Source of the DNA: a virus
DNA length: 30,602 nt
IMG/VR virus record: IMGVR_UViG_3300000063_000049
Span: 1-30,602 of that record
Direction: 5' to 3' (one strand)
The notes under the pieces are model-generated. The model made no database searches. It had not been told where the DNA came from and saw nothing but the letters and a program-made list of their open reading frames with translations. This document shows positions 1-7,239 of this stretch, piece by piece. Each line of letters opens with the position of its first letter. Within the stretch, counting starts at the first letter, position 1. The position numbers and the translations under genes were made by a program.

Positions 1-897
1 ATGCCTAATTGGACTCAGGTTTTAGAAGAAATCGTTTTCAAAGCACAGTCGAGCACCAACGCTGTGGACGAGGTCCGGAGAAAGTACCTAGGGCTTTTAC
101 AGAAAAAGACAGGTCGAAATGTCATTGCCTATTACTCGGGATTTCTTCAGAAGCCAGGCTATGCATTCGGCCAAGTAAACGATGACGATAAAAACGGATT
201 CATGAATGCGGTCCATGGGCTGGATCGTTCCCAAGGCTTGGATTTGATCCTGCACACTCCTGGTGGTGATTTGTCTGCAGCGGAATCTATCGTTCATTAC
301 CTTCGTCAAATGTATGGCACCAATATTCGGGCTGTGATCCCTCAGTTGGCTATGTCCGCAGGTACCATGATTGCCTGTGCATGTTCTGAAATCGTAATGG
401 GTAAGCAGTCCAATATTGGACCGTTCGATCCACAATTCGGTGGGATTCCAGCGCACGGAGTGCTTGAAGAGTTTGATAGCGCCATCGAAGCCGTCAAGCG
501 CGACCCTCTATCAACGCCAATCTGGCAAGCCATTATTAACAAATATCACCCGACTTTTTTAGGGGAGTGTGAGAAGGCGATTGAGCTTGCAGATCTCATC
601 GTAAGGAATTGGCTTGTGAGCGGTATGTTTAAAGGTGAGGCGGATGCTGTCCATAAGGCTGATAACATCGTTCTTGCATTGAATGACCATGCTGGAACAA
701 AAACTCACTCTCGCCACCTGCATATCGAGGATGCGGTAAGTTTTGGCTTGAAGGTAGTGAAGCTCGAAGATGACGATGAGCTGCAGGATTTGGTTCTGAC
801 GGTGCATCATGCCTATATGCACACTTTTGCAAACTCACCGGCAGGCAAGATCATTGAGAACCACAACGGGAGTGCGATCGTCCTATTTTCTCAATGA
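1..897 (+). CDS. SDH-family Clp-fold serine proteinase
   Basis: The 298-residue product resembles the serine dehydrogenase proteinase (SDH) family, relatives of ClpP and SppA that hydrolyse peptide bonds with a serine nucleophile. The oxyanion-type motif HTPGGD lies at residues 85-90. The likely nucleophile is Ser119 in AMSAGTM, followed by the family-like stretch GPFDPQFGG at 140-148. A Lys is the expected partner in this group (K135 or K166 are candidates), but I cannot tell which. No signal peptide or clear membrane helix is visible, so it is probably cytosolic. The window starts exactly at the ATG, so its ribosome binding site, promoter and any upstream extension are unseen. It runs towards the integrase, and is more likely flanking host sequence than a phage core gene. 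The fold assignment is fairly firm; the substrate is unknown. Confidence 0.8.
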   Translation: MPNWTQVLEEIVFKAQSSTNAVDEVRRKYLGLLQKKTGRNVIAYYSGFLQKPGYAFGQVNDDDKNGFMNAVHGLDRSQGLDLILHTPGGDLSAAESIVHYLRQMYGTNIRAVIPQLAMSAGTMIACACSEIVMGKQSNIGPFDPQFGGIPAHGVLEEFDSAIEAVKRDPLSTPIWQAIINKYHPTFLGECEKAIELADLIVRNWLVSGMFKGEADAVHKADNIVLALNDHAGTKTHSRHLHIEDAVSFGLKVVKLEDDDELQDLVLTVHHAYMHTFANSPAGKIIENHNGSAIVLFSQ

Positions 898-946
898 CCG
901 AGTGAATGAAAGAGTTCCCTATCTCTCCGCCATAATGAATAAGACT

Positions 947-980
947 AAGCCCCGTAATCATTGAGGATCACGGGGGCTTT
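947..980. terminator. Probable bidirectional terminator between the proteinase and integrase genes
   Basis: AAGCCCCGT (947-955) pairs with ACGGGGGCTT (970-979) with one bulged G, enclosing a 14-nt loop; a short TTT follows. It lies 50 nt after the proteinase stop and just before the integrase stop on the other strand, so it could serve both converging transcripts. The T tract is short, so strength is uncertain. Confidence 0.6.
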
Positions 981-997
981 CCGTTATTGGGAGGCGC

Positions 998-2215
998 TTA
1001 GTCGGTTCGGAACCCAAGCATTTTCGACACGATCCCCGCCATGCTTTTGGTGTCCCTCGGTATCCATCTGCCGTAATGCTTTCTCACCATCGTTGTATCC
1101 GCATGTCCCAGTTGCCTGGCTACCCATTCGACCGGAACATAGCTCGACAGCATCTGGCTGGCGAAAGTGTGGCGACATTGGTTTGCGCCTCTGTGGCGCA
1201 CCGCCGCCTTTTTCAGATGAGCGGTGAACCAGTTGCTCAACGTCTTCCCACTCCAGAGCAATCCGCTGGTTGAGCTATGGAAGAGAAACCGGACTTTATG
1301 CTTTCTGGTGGTAATGTTATCTCGCTGAACAACTAGGATTTCCACTTCCGGTGACTCCTTTGCTGCGGCAATAATCTCGCGCATCAGCTCAAGTGCCGGG
1401 TCGATTAGTTCCACGGCTCGCACCCTGGATCGTTCTTTCGGTACTTTGAATTCCCCCACGACCAACGCCCGACGTACATGGACAATGCCGGCATCTAAGT
1501 CGACGTCTTCAACCGCGAGAGCAATCACCTCTGACAAGGAAAGTCCTGTCCAGCAGTTGAACTTTATCATCCTGGCATCGGCCATTCTGAGGGGGTCTGC
1601 GTTGCCGATCAATTCGATCTCATCTCTGCTGAACGGATCGGCATGTTCTAAGTCGGTATCCGATCCAACGTTGCTTATTCTGTCCAGCGGGTTGGTCTTT
1701 AAGATGCCATCCCCGAAGGCGTCGGCCCACACTCCACGCACGATCGTAAAAATATCGTTTACGGTTTTTGGGGCCAGGCCTTCCTTGAGCAACTGCGCCT
1801 GAAACAGCTCAAGATCGCTTTTGGCGATATCGACAATACGGTCTTTACCAAACTTCCTTTCAACATGCCCAGCCTTGCTGACGTAGTTCAGTACGGTACT
1901 AGATGCTCTGAGGGCGCGTTGTACTTCCAGCCAGCGGGTTATGCCTTCCTTGACTGTACGCTTGATCGAGGCCCCGCCAATGCCGCAGAACGTTTCGGCA
2001 CGCGGCGAGTTGGGGAAGTGAGCCGCGTAGTCGAAACGACCCTCTTTGATTTCAGCCAGGATGGTGCGGCGCTTGTTGTCGGCGTACGCGATTGAGGCCT
2101 TGTTAACCTTAACGATTCCATCAAGCGGCTCCCGGCATCGCTGTCCATTGAATATGAACCAGATGCGCAATTGCTTGCCGTTCATTTCCACGCCACGCGG
2201 CATCTTGTCGATCAC
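998..2215 (-). CDS. int: Phage tyrosine recombinase (integrase)
   Basis: This is a site-specific tyrosine recombinase of 405 residues that would integrate and excise the prophage. It has an N-terminal arm-binding region (about 1-65), a core-binding helical domain (about 85-170) and a catalytic domain (about 190-395). Catalytic-domain marks include Lys258/Lys260 in the beta-hairpin, RGANQCRHTFAS with R348 and H349, LGH at 369-371, and the nucleophile Tyr381 in KHYGRW. The first catalytic arginine, normally in a TGLRxSE box, is replaced by serine: TGLSLSE at 223-229, read directly as codon TCC. The start is a GTG overlapping the excisionase stop (GTGA), so it is translationally coupled; an ATG four codons later is an alternative. 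It is the last gene of the leftward operon, as expected at a prophage end. Confidence 0.93.
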   Translation of the reverse strand: MIDKMPRGVEMNGKQLRIWFIFNGQRCREPLDGIVKVNKASIAYADNKRRTILAEIKEGRFDYAAHFPNSPRAETFCGIGGASIKRTVKEGITRWLEVQRALRASSTVLNYVSKAGHVERKFGKDRIVDIAKSDLELFQAQLLKEGLAPKTVNDIFTIVRGVWADAFGDGILKTNPLDRISNVGSDTDLEHADPFSRDEIELIGNADPLRMADARMIKFNCWTGLSLSEVIALAVEDVDLDAGIVHVRRALVVGEFKVPKERSRVRAVELIDPALELMREIIAAAKESPEVEILVVQRDNITTRKHKVRFLFHSSTSGLLWSGKTLSNWFTAHLKKAAVRHRGANQCRHTFASQMLSSYVPVEWVARQLGHADTTMVRKHYGRWIPRDTKSMAGIVSKMLGFRTD

Positions 2216-2427
2216 GGCTTGCCTTCCATCCAGCGTTCAATGGCGGCGCGACTGTAAACGACGCGGCGTGCCGGATCCCAGCGCCAGTGCTTGCCCTCTA
2301 GCCAGAGCCCACCTGATCGATATTTGCGAGCTGCCTCAGTGGAAATACCGAAGGTCGGATAAAGCAGCTCTTGACGAAACCAAAGGCCGGGGGAGATGTG
2401 GAACTCAAGCTTTTCTGCGGCACTCAT
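2212..2427 (-). CDS. xis: Putative excisionase
   Basis: This small basic protein of 71 residues resembles phage excisionases with a winged-helix DNA-binding fold. Residues 20-45 carry the recognition region (LYPTFGISTEAARKYRSGGL), and the C-terminal WDPARRVVYSRAAIERWM matches the common end of this family. It would bend DNA at the attachment site and push the integrase towards excision. An SD-like AAGGAG lies upstream of the ATG. Its start overlaps the methyltransferase stop (ATGA) and its stop overlaps the integrase GTG, so xis and int are made from one message. The assignment rests on size, sequence style and position next to int. Confidence 0.8.
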   Translation of the reverse strand: MSAAEKLEFHISPGLWFRQELLYPTFGISTEAARKYRSGGLWLEGKHWRWDPARRVVYSRAAIERWMEGKP

Positions 2428-4169
2428 GCTGCTACTCCTTTCAATTCTGTTCCTTCAAAATCCATGTTTGCCCGTATCAGGGCCGCCATCGGCTGCGGTG
2501 ACACCGAATTACCAACCATGCGCACCTGGGCTTTCTTGCTGAACTTACGGCCGTCATGGCCGATATCAATGACGTAGTTATCAGGAAAGCCCTGAGCCCG
2601 GTACAGCTCACGTGGGGTGAGCATCCGCATGCCAATGTCAACGATCACGTACGGTGTGCCCTTGATCGTGACCGTAACCAGTGCGAGACGGTCGCGGGTA
2701 GTGATGGTGGCGGCCGGGTCACGCAGGTCGTAGATGTTGTCGCTGCCGTAGTAACCCATCATGAAGGCCGCAACGCGCAGGGCGCCGGCTTCTGCTTCGG
2801 GTGCGAGCTTGTACTGGACCAGTGCGTGATGCTCGGCGCCGGCAGTGATGGTCGGCACCAGTTCATCCATTGCCCGACCAACGCAGTTACGGCGCAGGGT
2901 AGTCAGGTGCGCCGTTACCACTTGCTGCTGACTACCTGTCGTGGTGACGGCCGTTAGCGGGCGGTGCGGATGGTGACCTGGTGTTTCGTTAAAGCCGCCA
3001 TTGTGCTGGGCGATGTAGGCCACGGTCAGGGCAAAGTGTCCGCCCTTCACTTGGCTGCAAATTGTCCGTAGCGGCACATCCCCTGGCATATTGCGCTGGC
3101 TGCTACCATTCGCGTGCTCGGTGATGAATGGCACCAGTTGCGGTGTGCAAAGGGCGAAGCCGTGAGAGCCGGTAATGGTTTTGGCCGGCTCATTGACTGA
3201 GTGGATACGGGACTGGTCGCTGCCCGAGGGGTTAACGCTCACGATGAACGGGTCGGCATGGTCAATGACGTAGCGTTTGGCGCCCTTGCGCAGCCGTTCC
3301 ATGGTCTTGTTCACCAGCGGTCGACGTACACCAGCTGCGCGTCCTTCTTCCTTGCTCAAGAAGATGCTCGGGCACGGTATCGACCAATCGATGGAACTCG
3401 CGGCAGTAAGGTGCGGTTTTTGACCTCTGGCTGGGGCCTTGAAGTGACTCTGCTCAGCCCATCGCAACGGCCTGCCGTCGCATCTGGCCACCATGTAGAG
3501 GCGTTCGCGGGTCGTGCCTGCGCCGAAGTCGCACGCCTTCAATTTGCCGTGCATAAGGTCGTAGCCAAGGCCGCGCAGCTGGCTTTCGAACCGACGCCAT
3601 GTCCGACCTTTACGCTTAGGATCTGGCACCAGGTACTGGTCTTTTACCGGCACTCGTTCGCCCGGCTCTGCAACAGACAGGTCCCTGCGGATCACTCTAC
3701 TGGTTTTAGGGCAGCGCTTGGCAATCAGCGGACCCCATTGCAGCACCTGCAGGACGTTCTCCATGGTGATCTTGCGCGGACGGACCTGGCCCGCCCACTT
3801 CTTGATGACCCACGACAGCGACCGGCTGCTGGTGCTGCGCGGTTGACCACCAGCTGCGAGGCTGTGATGTGTGCATTCCGGGCTGGCATGCAGATGGCCC
3901 ACTCGACGCCCGCGTGTCGCTTTGTGCGGGCACACCTCGTACACATCGGTGATGTAGTGCTCGGCGTTGGGGTGATTGCGCTTGTGCATGCTGATGGCAT
4001 CGGGGTCGTGGTTGATCGCGATGTCCACGGGCATGCCGGTCGCCATCTCCTGGCCCATTGTTGCGCCGCCACCGCCGGCGAAGAGGTCGACGCGGATCTC
4101 ATCTTCGAGATTGAGCCCGAACTGGGTGTTGATTGCCTTGGTGATCGGAGTCAGATTGAACGAAGTCAT
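2424..4169 (-). CDS. DNA cytosine-5 methyltransferase
   Basis: The product (581 residues from the chosen start) transfers a methyl group from S-adenosylmethionine to C5 of cytosine. Motif I is DLFAGGGG (28-35), the catalytic loop is ASPECTHHS with Cys99 as nucleophile, and motif VI is ENV (137-139). A motif VIII-like GTTRERLYMVARCD and C-terminal motifs LTPRELYRAQGFPDNY and MVGNSVSPQP (motif X) follow. The usual PC dipeptide is replaced by SPEC. I chose the ATG at 4169 because it has an SD (AAGGGGGAG), overlaps the upstream gene's stop as ATGA, and begins just before motif I. A further in-frame ATG at 4337 would run back over two other genes. No restriction partner is visible, so it is probably an orphan enzyme protecting phage DNA. 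The long middle segment likely includes the target recognition domain; specificity cannot be read. Confidence 0.95.
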   Translation of the reverse strand: MTSFNLTPITKAINTQFGLNLEDEIRVDLFAGGGGATMGQEMATGMPVDIAINHDPDAISMHKRNHPNAEHYITDVYEVCPHKATRGRRVGHLHASPECTHHSLAAGGQPRSTSSRSLSWVIKKWAGQVRPRKITMENVLQVLQWGPLIAKRCPKTSRVIRRDLSVAEPGERVPVKDQYLVPDPKRKGRTWRRFESQLRGLGYDLMHGKLKACDFGAGTTRERLYMVARCDGRPLRWAEQSHFKAPARGQKPHLTAASSIDWSIPCPSIFLSKEEGRAAGVRRPLVNKTMERLRKGAKRYVIDHADPFIVSVNPSGSDQSRIHSVNEPAKTITGSHGFALCTPQLVPFITEHANGSSQRNMPGDVPLRTICSQVKGGHFALTVAYIAQHNGGFNETPGHHPHRPLTAVTTTGSQQQVVTAHLTTLRRNCVGRAMDELVPTITAGAEHHALVQYKLAPEAEAGALRVAAFMMGYYGSDNIYDLRDPAATITTRDRLALVTVTIKGTPYVIVDIGMRMLTPRELYRAQGFPDNYVIDIGHDGRKFSKKAQVRMVGNSVSPQPMAALIRANMDFEGTELKGVAA

Positions 4170-4330
4170 GAGCGCTCCCCCTTGCACGAGCACGGCAGGC
4201 GGCCTTGGTTGCAGGCGCACATGTTGATCGAGGGTGAACTGCTGGTCTGCGAGCGAAGACGTGGACCTAGGTACAGAGCTGCTGGAAAGGACAGGACGGC
4301 CCAAAGGGTCAAGAAGGTTGTCCAGATCAT
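4166..4330 (-). CDS. 54-residue membrane protein, function unknown
   Basis: This is a small ORF joined to both neighbours by ATGA overlaps: its ATG shares bases with the HD gene stop, and its TGA overlaps the methyltransferase ATG. Residues 1-24 (MIWTTFLTLWAVLSFPAALY and on) form one hydrophobic segment, suggesting an N-terminal membrane anchor or very short inner-membrane protein. The C-terminal half has three Cys in CAC and CSC pairs and several basic residues. The exact double overlap is the main reason to believe it is translated. No family was recognised. It may be needed chiefly to couple translation of the methyltransferase. Confidence 0.6.
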   Translation of the reverse strand: MIWTTFLTLWAVLSFPAALYLGPRLRSQTSSSPSINMCACNQGRLPCSCKGERS

Positions 4331-5424
4331 GCCGCACCGCCTTCGGCTTCGGACACCATCAGGTGCCCGCCGCACGAGTGGCAGAATTTCATGCCGTTTT
4401 CTGTGGGGCCTTCGTCGGTGAAACCCCAGTCCTTCCCGCAACCGGTACGCCACAAGAAGGCGTCTTCGTGGTATGTCCAGCTGCAGGCGGCACCCGGGCG
4501 AGCGACATACGCAGTGTGGTCACTGAGACGAATGACTTCAGTCCCCTCGGTGATGTGTTGGGCACCAACGATTTCGAATGCCACCAGGTCATCAGCCAAT
4601 ACGATGAGTTTGCCAATCACCTGCGGCTTATCGCCCGGTTCTGCGGGGTGCCTATACCCCTGAGCAAGCTGCGCGGGCGGGCAATTCTCAGCGAGTAGCG
4701 TTGCATCAGGGAGAGCTGCCTCGCGCAGCTTTTCGTGGGGTATAAGCGCCTCTGTGGTGGCGCTTAGAGGTTTAGTAATGCCTGCTGCTTCGCAGCAGAG
4801 GCTGTTTGTTACCGGCGCGGTGACCCCGGTGACGTTGCAGAGCAAAGCGGGATCAGCAATGCGTTTGTTGAGGGTGATTGATGCGCCCGCTTTCCTCCGA
4901 TGTTCGATGGCGAGTTGGTCCATCAGGCGCTGAAAGTAGATTGTCCGGGCTTCGATGGCACCCCAAGGTCTGATGCGTTCGGCCATGGGATCGATGCCGT
5001 TCAGGCAATCCCAGATAGCCGAGTCGGTTGGCATCAGATCGCGGCGTTCGGTGGCGAGCGCAATCATGTCGGCCTGGCGAACGGATGCTGGCGTTTCAGC
5101 GTCGAGATCAAACCGCGTGCAAATGTGCTTCCAGATCAGGCTCTCGACATCTTGGTACGCCGGCATCCACTCCTTAAGAGGCCGTACCATGTCACCGACG
5201 TATGCCTCGGTGGCGTCATGGAGCAGGGCGTCCAGCTTGTGCTCTTCCGGTACCAGGTCAGCAACAATGCAACTGTGTTGCGCAACGCTGTAGAACTCGC
5301 GGCAGTGGCCATTGAAACGGCACAAGTGTGCGAGCGAGTGGGCAATATCCCTCGGGTCGATCAAGTCCGTGTCGGGTGCGAAAACGTCAAAGCGCTTGCC
5401 GGTATGGGTAAGAATCTGAGTCAT
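4327..5424 (-). CDS. HD-domain phosphohydrolase with C-terminal zinc-ribbon-like tail
   Basis: The N-terminal 190 residues form an HD hydrolase domain of the kind that binds a divalent metal and cleaves phosphate from nucleotides (YfbR-like). Metal-ligand candidates are His50 (VAQHS), His69-Asp70 (LLHDATEA) and Asp119 (RQADMIALATERRD). The C-terminal 120 residues are unrelated to that domain. They include a possible small beta domain and finish with spaced cysteines (GCGKDW, then FCHSCGGH) that look like a zinc ribbon. Total length (365) is well above a lone HD nucleotidase. The gene overlaps its neighbours at both ends by ATGA. A role in nucleotide-pool control or in preparing modified nucleotides, alongside the downstream methyltransferase, is an inference. 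Confidence 0.8.
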   Translation of the reverse strand: MTQILTHTGKRFDVFAPDTDLIDPRDIAHSLAHLCRFNGHCREFYSVAQHSCIVADLVPEEHKLDALLHDATEAYVGDMVRPLKEWMPAYQDVESLIWKHICTRFDLDAETPASVRQADMIALATERRDLMPTDSAIWDCLNGIDPMAERIRPWGAIEARTIYFQRLMDQLAIEHRRKAGASITLNKRIADPALLCNVTGVTAPVTNSLCCEAAGITKPLSATTEALIPHEKLREAALPDATLLAENCPPAQLAQGYRHPAEPGDKPQVIGKLIVLADDLVAFEIVGAQHITEGTEVIRLSDHTAYVARPGAACSWTYHEDAFLWRTGCGKDWGFTDEGPTENGMKFCHSCGGHLMVSEAEGGAA

Positions 5425-5642
5425 GCTGCCTCCTTGACCAGATCGGCCAGCAACAGGGCGTTCTCGGTGGCTTTGTGCAACTTGCGCAGGGCGTCATAAC
5501 CGATCAGTGTTTTCAACTGGCGGTCGAACTCGTTGCGAAAACGGTTGACTTCACGCAGTTCTGAGGTGGCCTTGGCGTGCTGTTGTTGCAGTTCGCCAGC
5601 GGCTTGCGGGGTGAGGCGAAGCATCTTGGCTGCGCGGTTCAT
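5421..5642 (-). CDS. 73-residue helical protein, unknown
   Basis: The product is almost entirely predicted alpha-helix: rich in Ala, Leu, Gln, Lys and Glu, with a likely coiled-coil between residues 10 and 60 (GELQQQHAKATSELREVNRF). No motif was recognised. It overlaps the upstream gene stop and the downstream HD start by ATGA, so it is in register with a coupled operon, the best evidence that it is real. It could be a small DNA-binding or assembly-modulating early protein; nothing in the sequence decides this. Confidence 0.65.
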   Translation of the reverse strand: MNRAAKMLRLTPQAAGELQQQHAKATSELREVNRFRNEFDRQLKTLIGYDALRKLHKATENALLLADLVKEAA

Positions 5643-6055
5643 GCTGCACGCTCCGGCGTGATTGGCTCCAGCAGCGCGGCCATGCTCAAAGCTTCTTCTC
5701 GCAGTTCAAGCGCCTGTTGAGCCTGATTTTTCGAACTCATAGCGCGGAATGTGTCAGCAGCCAATTTCAGCTTTTCTGCGATGGACAAAAGTGTCTGGCG
5801 GTCTTTTTCTCCAAATGTGCAATTGGCTACTGCTCGAAGGTAGTGCTGAAAAAGCTCCCGGTGTTTCCTTTTCTCATGATCAAGCAGGTCACGAAGTGCC
5901 CTGATGCGTCCCGCGTTGTCGTAGCGCTCGGTATTCTTACCGTATTCTTCGCCGTCAGCCCGCCCATCAATTTTTCCAAACCGATATCCGGTCCAGTAAA
6001 TCGCGGCAGTTAATAACGTCAGGATGATCAGCGCATAGATTTGCTGAGTGGTCAT
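5639..6055 (-). CDS. Membrane-anchored early protein, unknown
   Basis: The product has 138 residues. A hydrophobic segment at residues 5-23 (QQIYALIILTLLTAAIYW) is followed by a long charged helical region, giving a single-pass protein with a mostly cytoplasmic soluble part. The start at 6055 was chosen for its SD (CAGGAG) and because the hydrophobic segment starts there; an in-frame upstream ATG at 6178 would overlap the PrtN-like gene and lacks that logic. The stop overlaps the next gene by ATGA. No family was recognised. Similar anchored helical proteins occur in early regions of temperate phages, sometimes as exclusion or lysis modulators, but that is only a possibility here. Confidence 0.65.
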   Translation of the reverse strand: MTTQQIYALIILTLLTAAIYWTGYRFGKIDGRADGEEYGKNTERYDNAGRIRALRDLLDHEKRKHRELFQHYLRAVANCTFGEKDRQTLLSIAEKLKLAADTFRAMSSKNQAQQALELREEALSMAALLEPITPERAA

Positions 6056-6107
6056 GTGGTGTGCTCCTGGTGGTTTCGTTGGGCTGGTGGTGGCAGCCGG
6101 CGTTTGG

Positions 6108-6428
6108 TTAATCTTTCTGCTCAGTTGGCATCGTTCGACACGCCAGCTCTTCGTCCGCCTTGTAGGCCCGGATATCAATCCAGGCGGCGAGGTGGCGGAT
6201 ATGGATGTACTTGAACGATTTGCGGCTGTCCTTGAGAGTGGTCATCGGTAACGGGATGCGACCGCTGTCGAGATCCGCGGCGAAGGTGGTCTCGTTCAGG
6301 TTGCGGAAGTACTGCACGCGCAGCTTTTCCAACGGAATCAACACGTCGCCGAAGGTGCGATAGAGCAATTCGACGGTGGCTGTTTCCGGTGCAGGCAGCA
6401 GGCGCAATGGGGTTTGATTTGCGGTCAT
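6108..6428 (-). CDS. PrtN-family (pyocin activator-like) regulator
   Basis: The core (residues 18-95) matches the pyocin activator PrtN family: TVELLYRTFGDVLIPLEKL, then YFRNLNETTFAADLDSG, then IPLPMTTL, KYIHIRHLAAWID and a charged tail. In P. aeruginosa, PrtN activates pyocin genes and is itself repressed by PrtR. Here the gene sits inside the leftward operon under the phage repressor rather than next to tail genes. It overlaps the upstream gene by ATGA and is separated by 52 nt from the downstream membrane protein gene. It could activate a phage promoter or a host bacteriocin promoter; no target sites were identified. The family call is firm, the target is not. Confidence 0.85.
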   Translation of the reverse strand: MTANQTPLRLLPAPETATVELLYRTFGDVLIPLEKLRVQYFRNLNETTFAADLDSGRIPLPMTTLKDSRKSFKYIHIRHLAAWIDIRAYKADEELACRTMPTEQKD

Positions 6429-6805
6429 GCTGCCGCTGCTTCCTTTCCAATACTGGGGAGGTCAGCGCGCAGCTTTTCAAGGACTTCTGCGGCGGTTCTG
6501 CCTGAACCGTATGCTTGATGTCGGAGGTCGGCATCAAGATAAACGAAGGCGCAAAGAGACGGATTACCGACGCTAGGTATCCTGAGAGAGGTAGTGTACC
6601 TATCGAGCGCCAGTTCTTTGGACAGTAGTACCATTGCGGCCTCCAGCTTGAGTTGTTCGTACTGAATCGAAACCGGTAATCCCAGTTCGACACCGGCAGC
6701 CTCACAGATAAAACTGAGCCAAATTAGAAGTCGTTCAGGTGTGCGTTGGTCGTGAGTCAGGTCCTGCAGCTCGGCGAGCGAGCGATCGATCAGGTCGTTA
6801 TTCAT
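6425..6805 (-). CDS. 126-residue hypothetical early protein
   Basis: This is an acidic, mostly helical protein without recognised motifs. The start at 6805 is preferred: an AAGGAAA SD lies upstream, and the upstream 53-aa gene ends just inside this one. An in-frame ATG 33 nt earlier is possible. The stop overlaps the PrtN-like gene start by ATGA. The central part (ALDRYTTSLRIPSVGNPSL) may be a beta-hairpin between two helical blocks. Function unknown. Its translation is probably coupled to prtN, so the two may be needed together. Confidence 0.6.
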   Translation of the reverse strand: MNNDLIDRSLAELQDLTHDQRTPERLLIWLSFICEAAGVELGLPVSIQYEQLKLEAAMVLLSKELALDRYTTSLRIPSVGNPSLCAFVYLDADLRHQAYGSGRTAAEVLEKLRADLPSIGKEAAAA

Positions 6806-6959
6806 GGACTTTTTTCCTTTTAGGATGATTCCAGGCATTCAGGCAGTGGCGCTTCGTCAGGTCTCGCAGGTGTTCTGGCACTTCGAGGAGCGCTGCATTG
6901 CGCTCCTCGCGTGTCCTCATGGCGACGATCTGGCGGGCGTATTCCCTAGGCCACGTCAC
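6798..6959 (-). CDS. 53-residue hypothetical protein, GTG start
   Basis: A short ORF starts at a GTG inside the end of the KilAC gene and ends just inside the next gene, so it is embedded in the operon's overlapping pattern. The product is basic and helical, with the stretch REERNAALLEVPEHLRDLTK, a pattern I associate with small conserved proteins of Pseudomonas phages. The start is uncertain: an internal ATG (MRTREERN) also exists, and the GTG has only a weak SD. No function is assigned. Confidence 0.55.
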   Translation of the reverse strand: MTWPREYARQIVAMRTREERNAALLEVPEHLRDLTKRHCLNAWNHPKRKKVHE

Positions 6960-7230
6960 GGTTGTCTGTCGGGATGGCTGGCATTTCGAGGCCCAACTGT
7001 TCGGCCAACCAGCGCATGCCGGCCTGCCGGACCTTGGTCGACTGGCTGTATTGCATGCCGGATGTCTCGTGATACCAAGTGCCGTTCTTGACCCGCAGAA
7101 ACTCGCGATCACGGACGGGGTAAGCCGGCAGTTTGCGGTCGTTGAGCAGACCTTTCTCGCGCATGAGCGCAATCAGCTTGGGTCGGGTGAGGCCGAAGTA
7201 CTTGGCGGCTTTTGCGAGGTCGCGTTCCAT
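6946..7230 (-). CDS. KilAC-domain protein (antirepressor C-terminal type)
   Basis: The 94-residue product is essentially a lone KilAC (ANT) domain: AKAAKYFGLTRPKLIALMRE, then RDREFLRVKNGTWYHETSGM, QYSQSTKVRQAGMRWLAEQL. In larger phage antirepressors this domain follows a BRO or Rha N-terminal domain and contains a helix-turn-helix. Here no N-terminal domain is present, so it may act as a stand-alone DNA-binding protein. A strong SD (AGGGGG) precedes the ATG. It lies in the leftward operon shortly after PL, a fitting place for a regulator of the lysis-lysogeny decision. The domain call is good; antirepressor activity is an inference. Confidence 0.8.
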   Translation of the reverse strand: MERDLAKAAKYFGLTRPKLIALMREKGLLNDRKLPAYPVRDREFLRVKNGTWYHETSGMQYSQSTKVRQAGMRWLAEQLGLEMPAIPTDNRDVA

Positions 7231-7239
7231 CTTGACCCC

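Noticed and set aside
898-997. tRNA gene as the attachment site next to the integrase
   Set aside because: No cloverleaf or CCA end can be read in this short stretch.
4170-4337. N-terminal extension of the methyltransferase from an ATG at 4337
   Set aside because: It overlaps the 54-aa ORF and the end of the HD gene in other frames and has no domain content; the ATG at 4169 has a good SD and an ATGA junction.
3201-4421. Long open frame (about 400 codons) on the plus strand opposite the methyltransferase
   Set aside because: Antisense shadow of a GC-rich gene; no motif and no fit to the operon.
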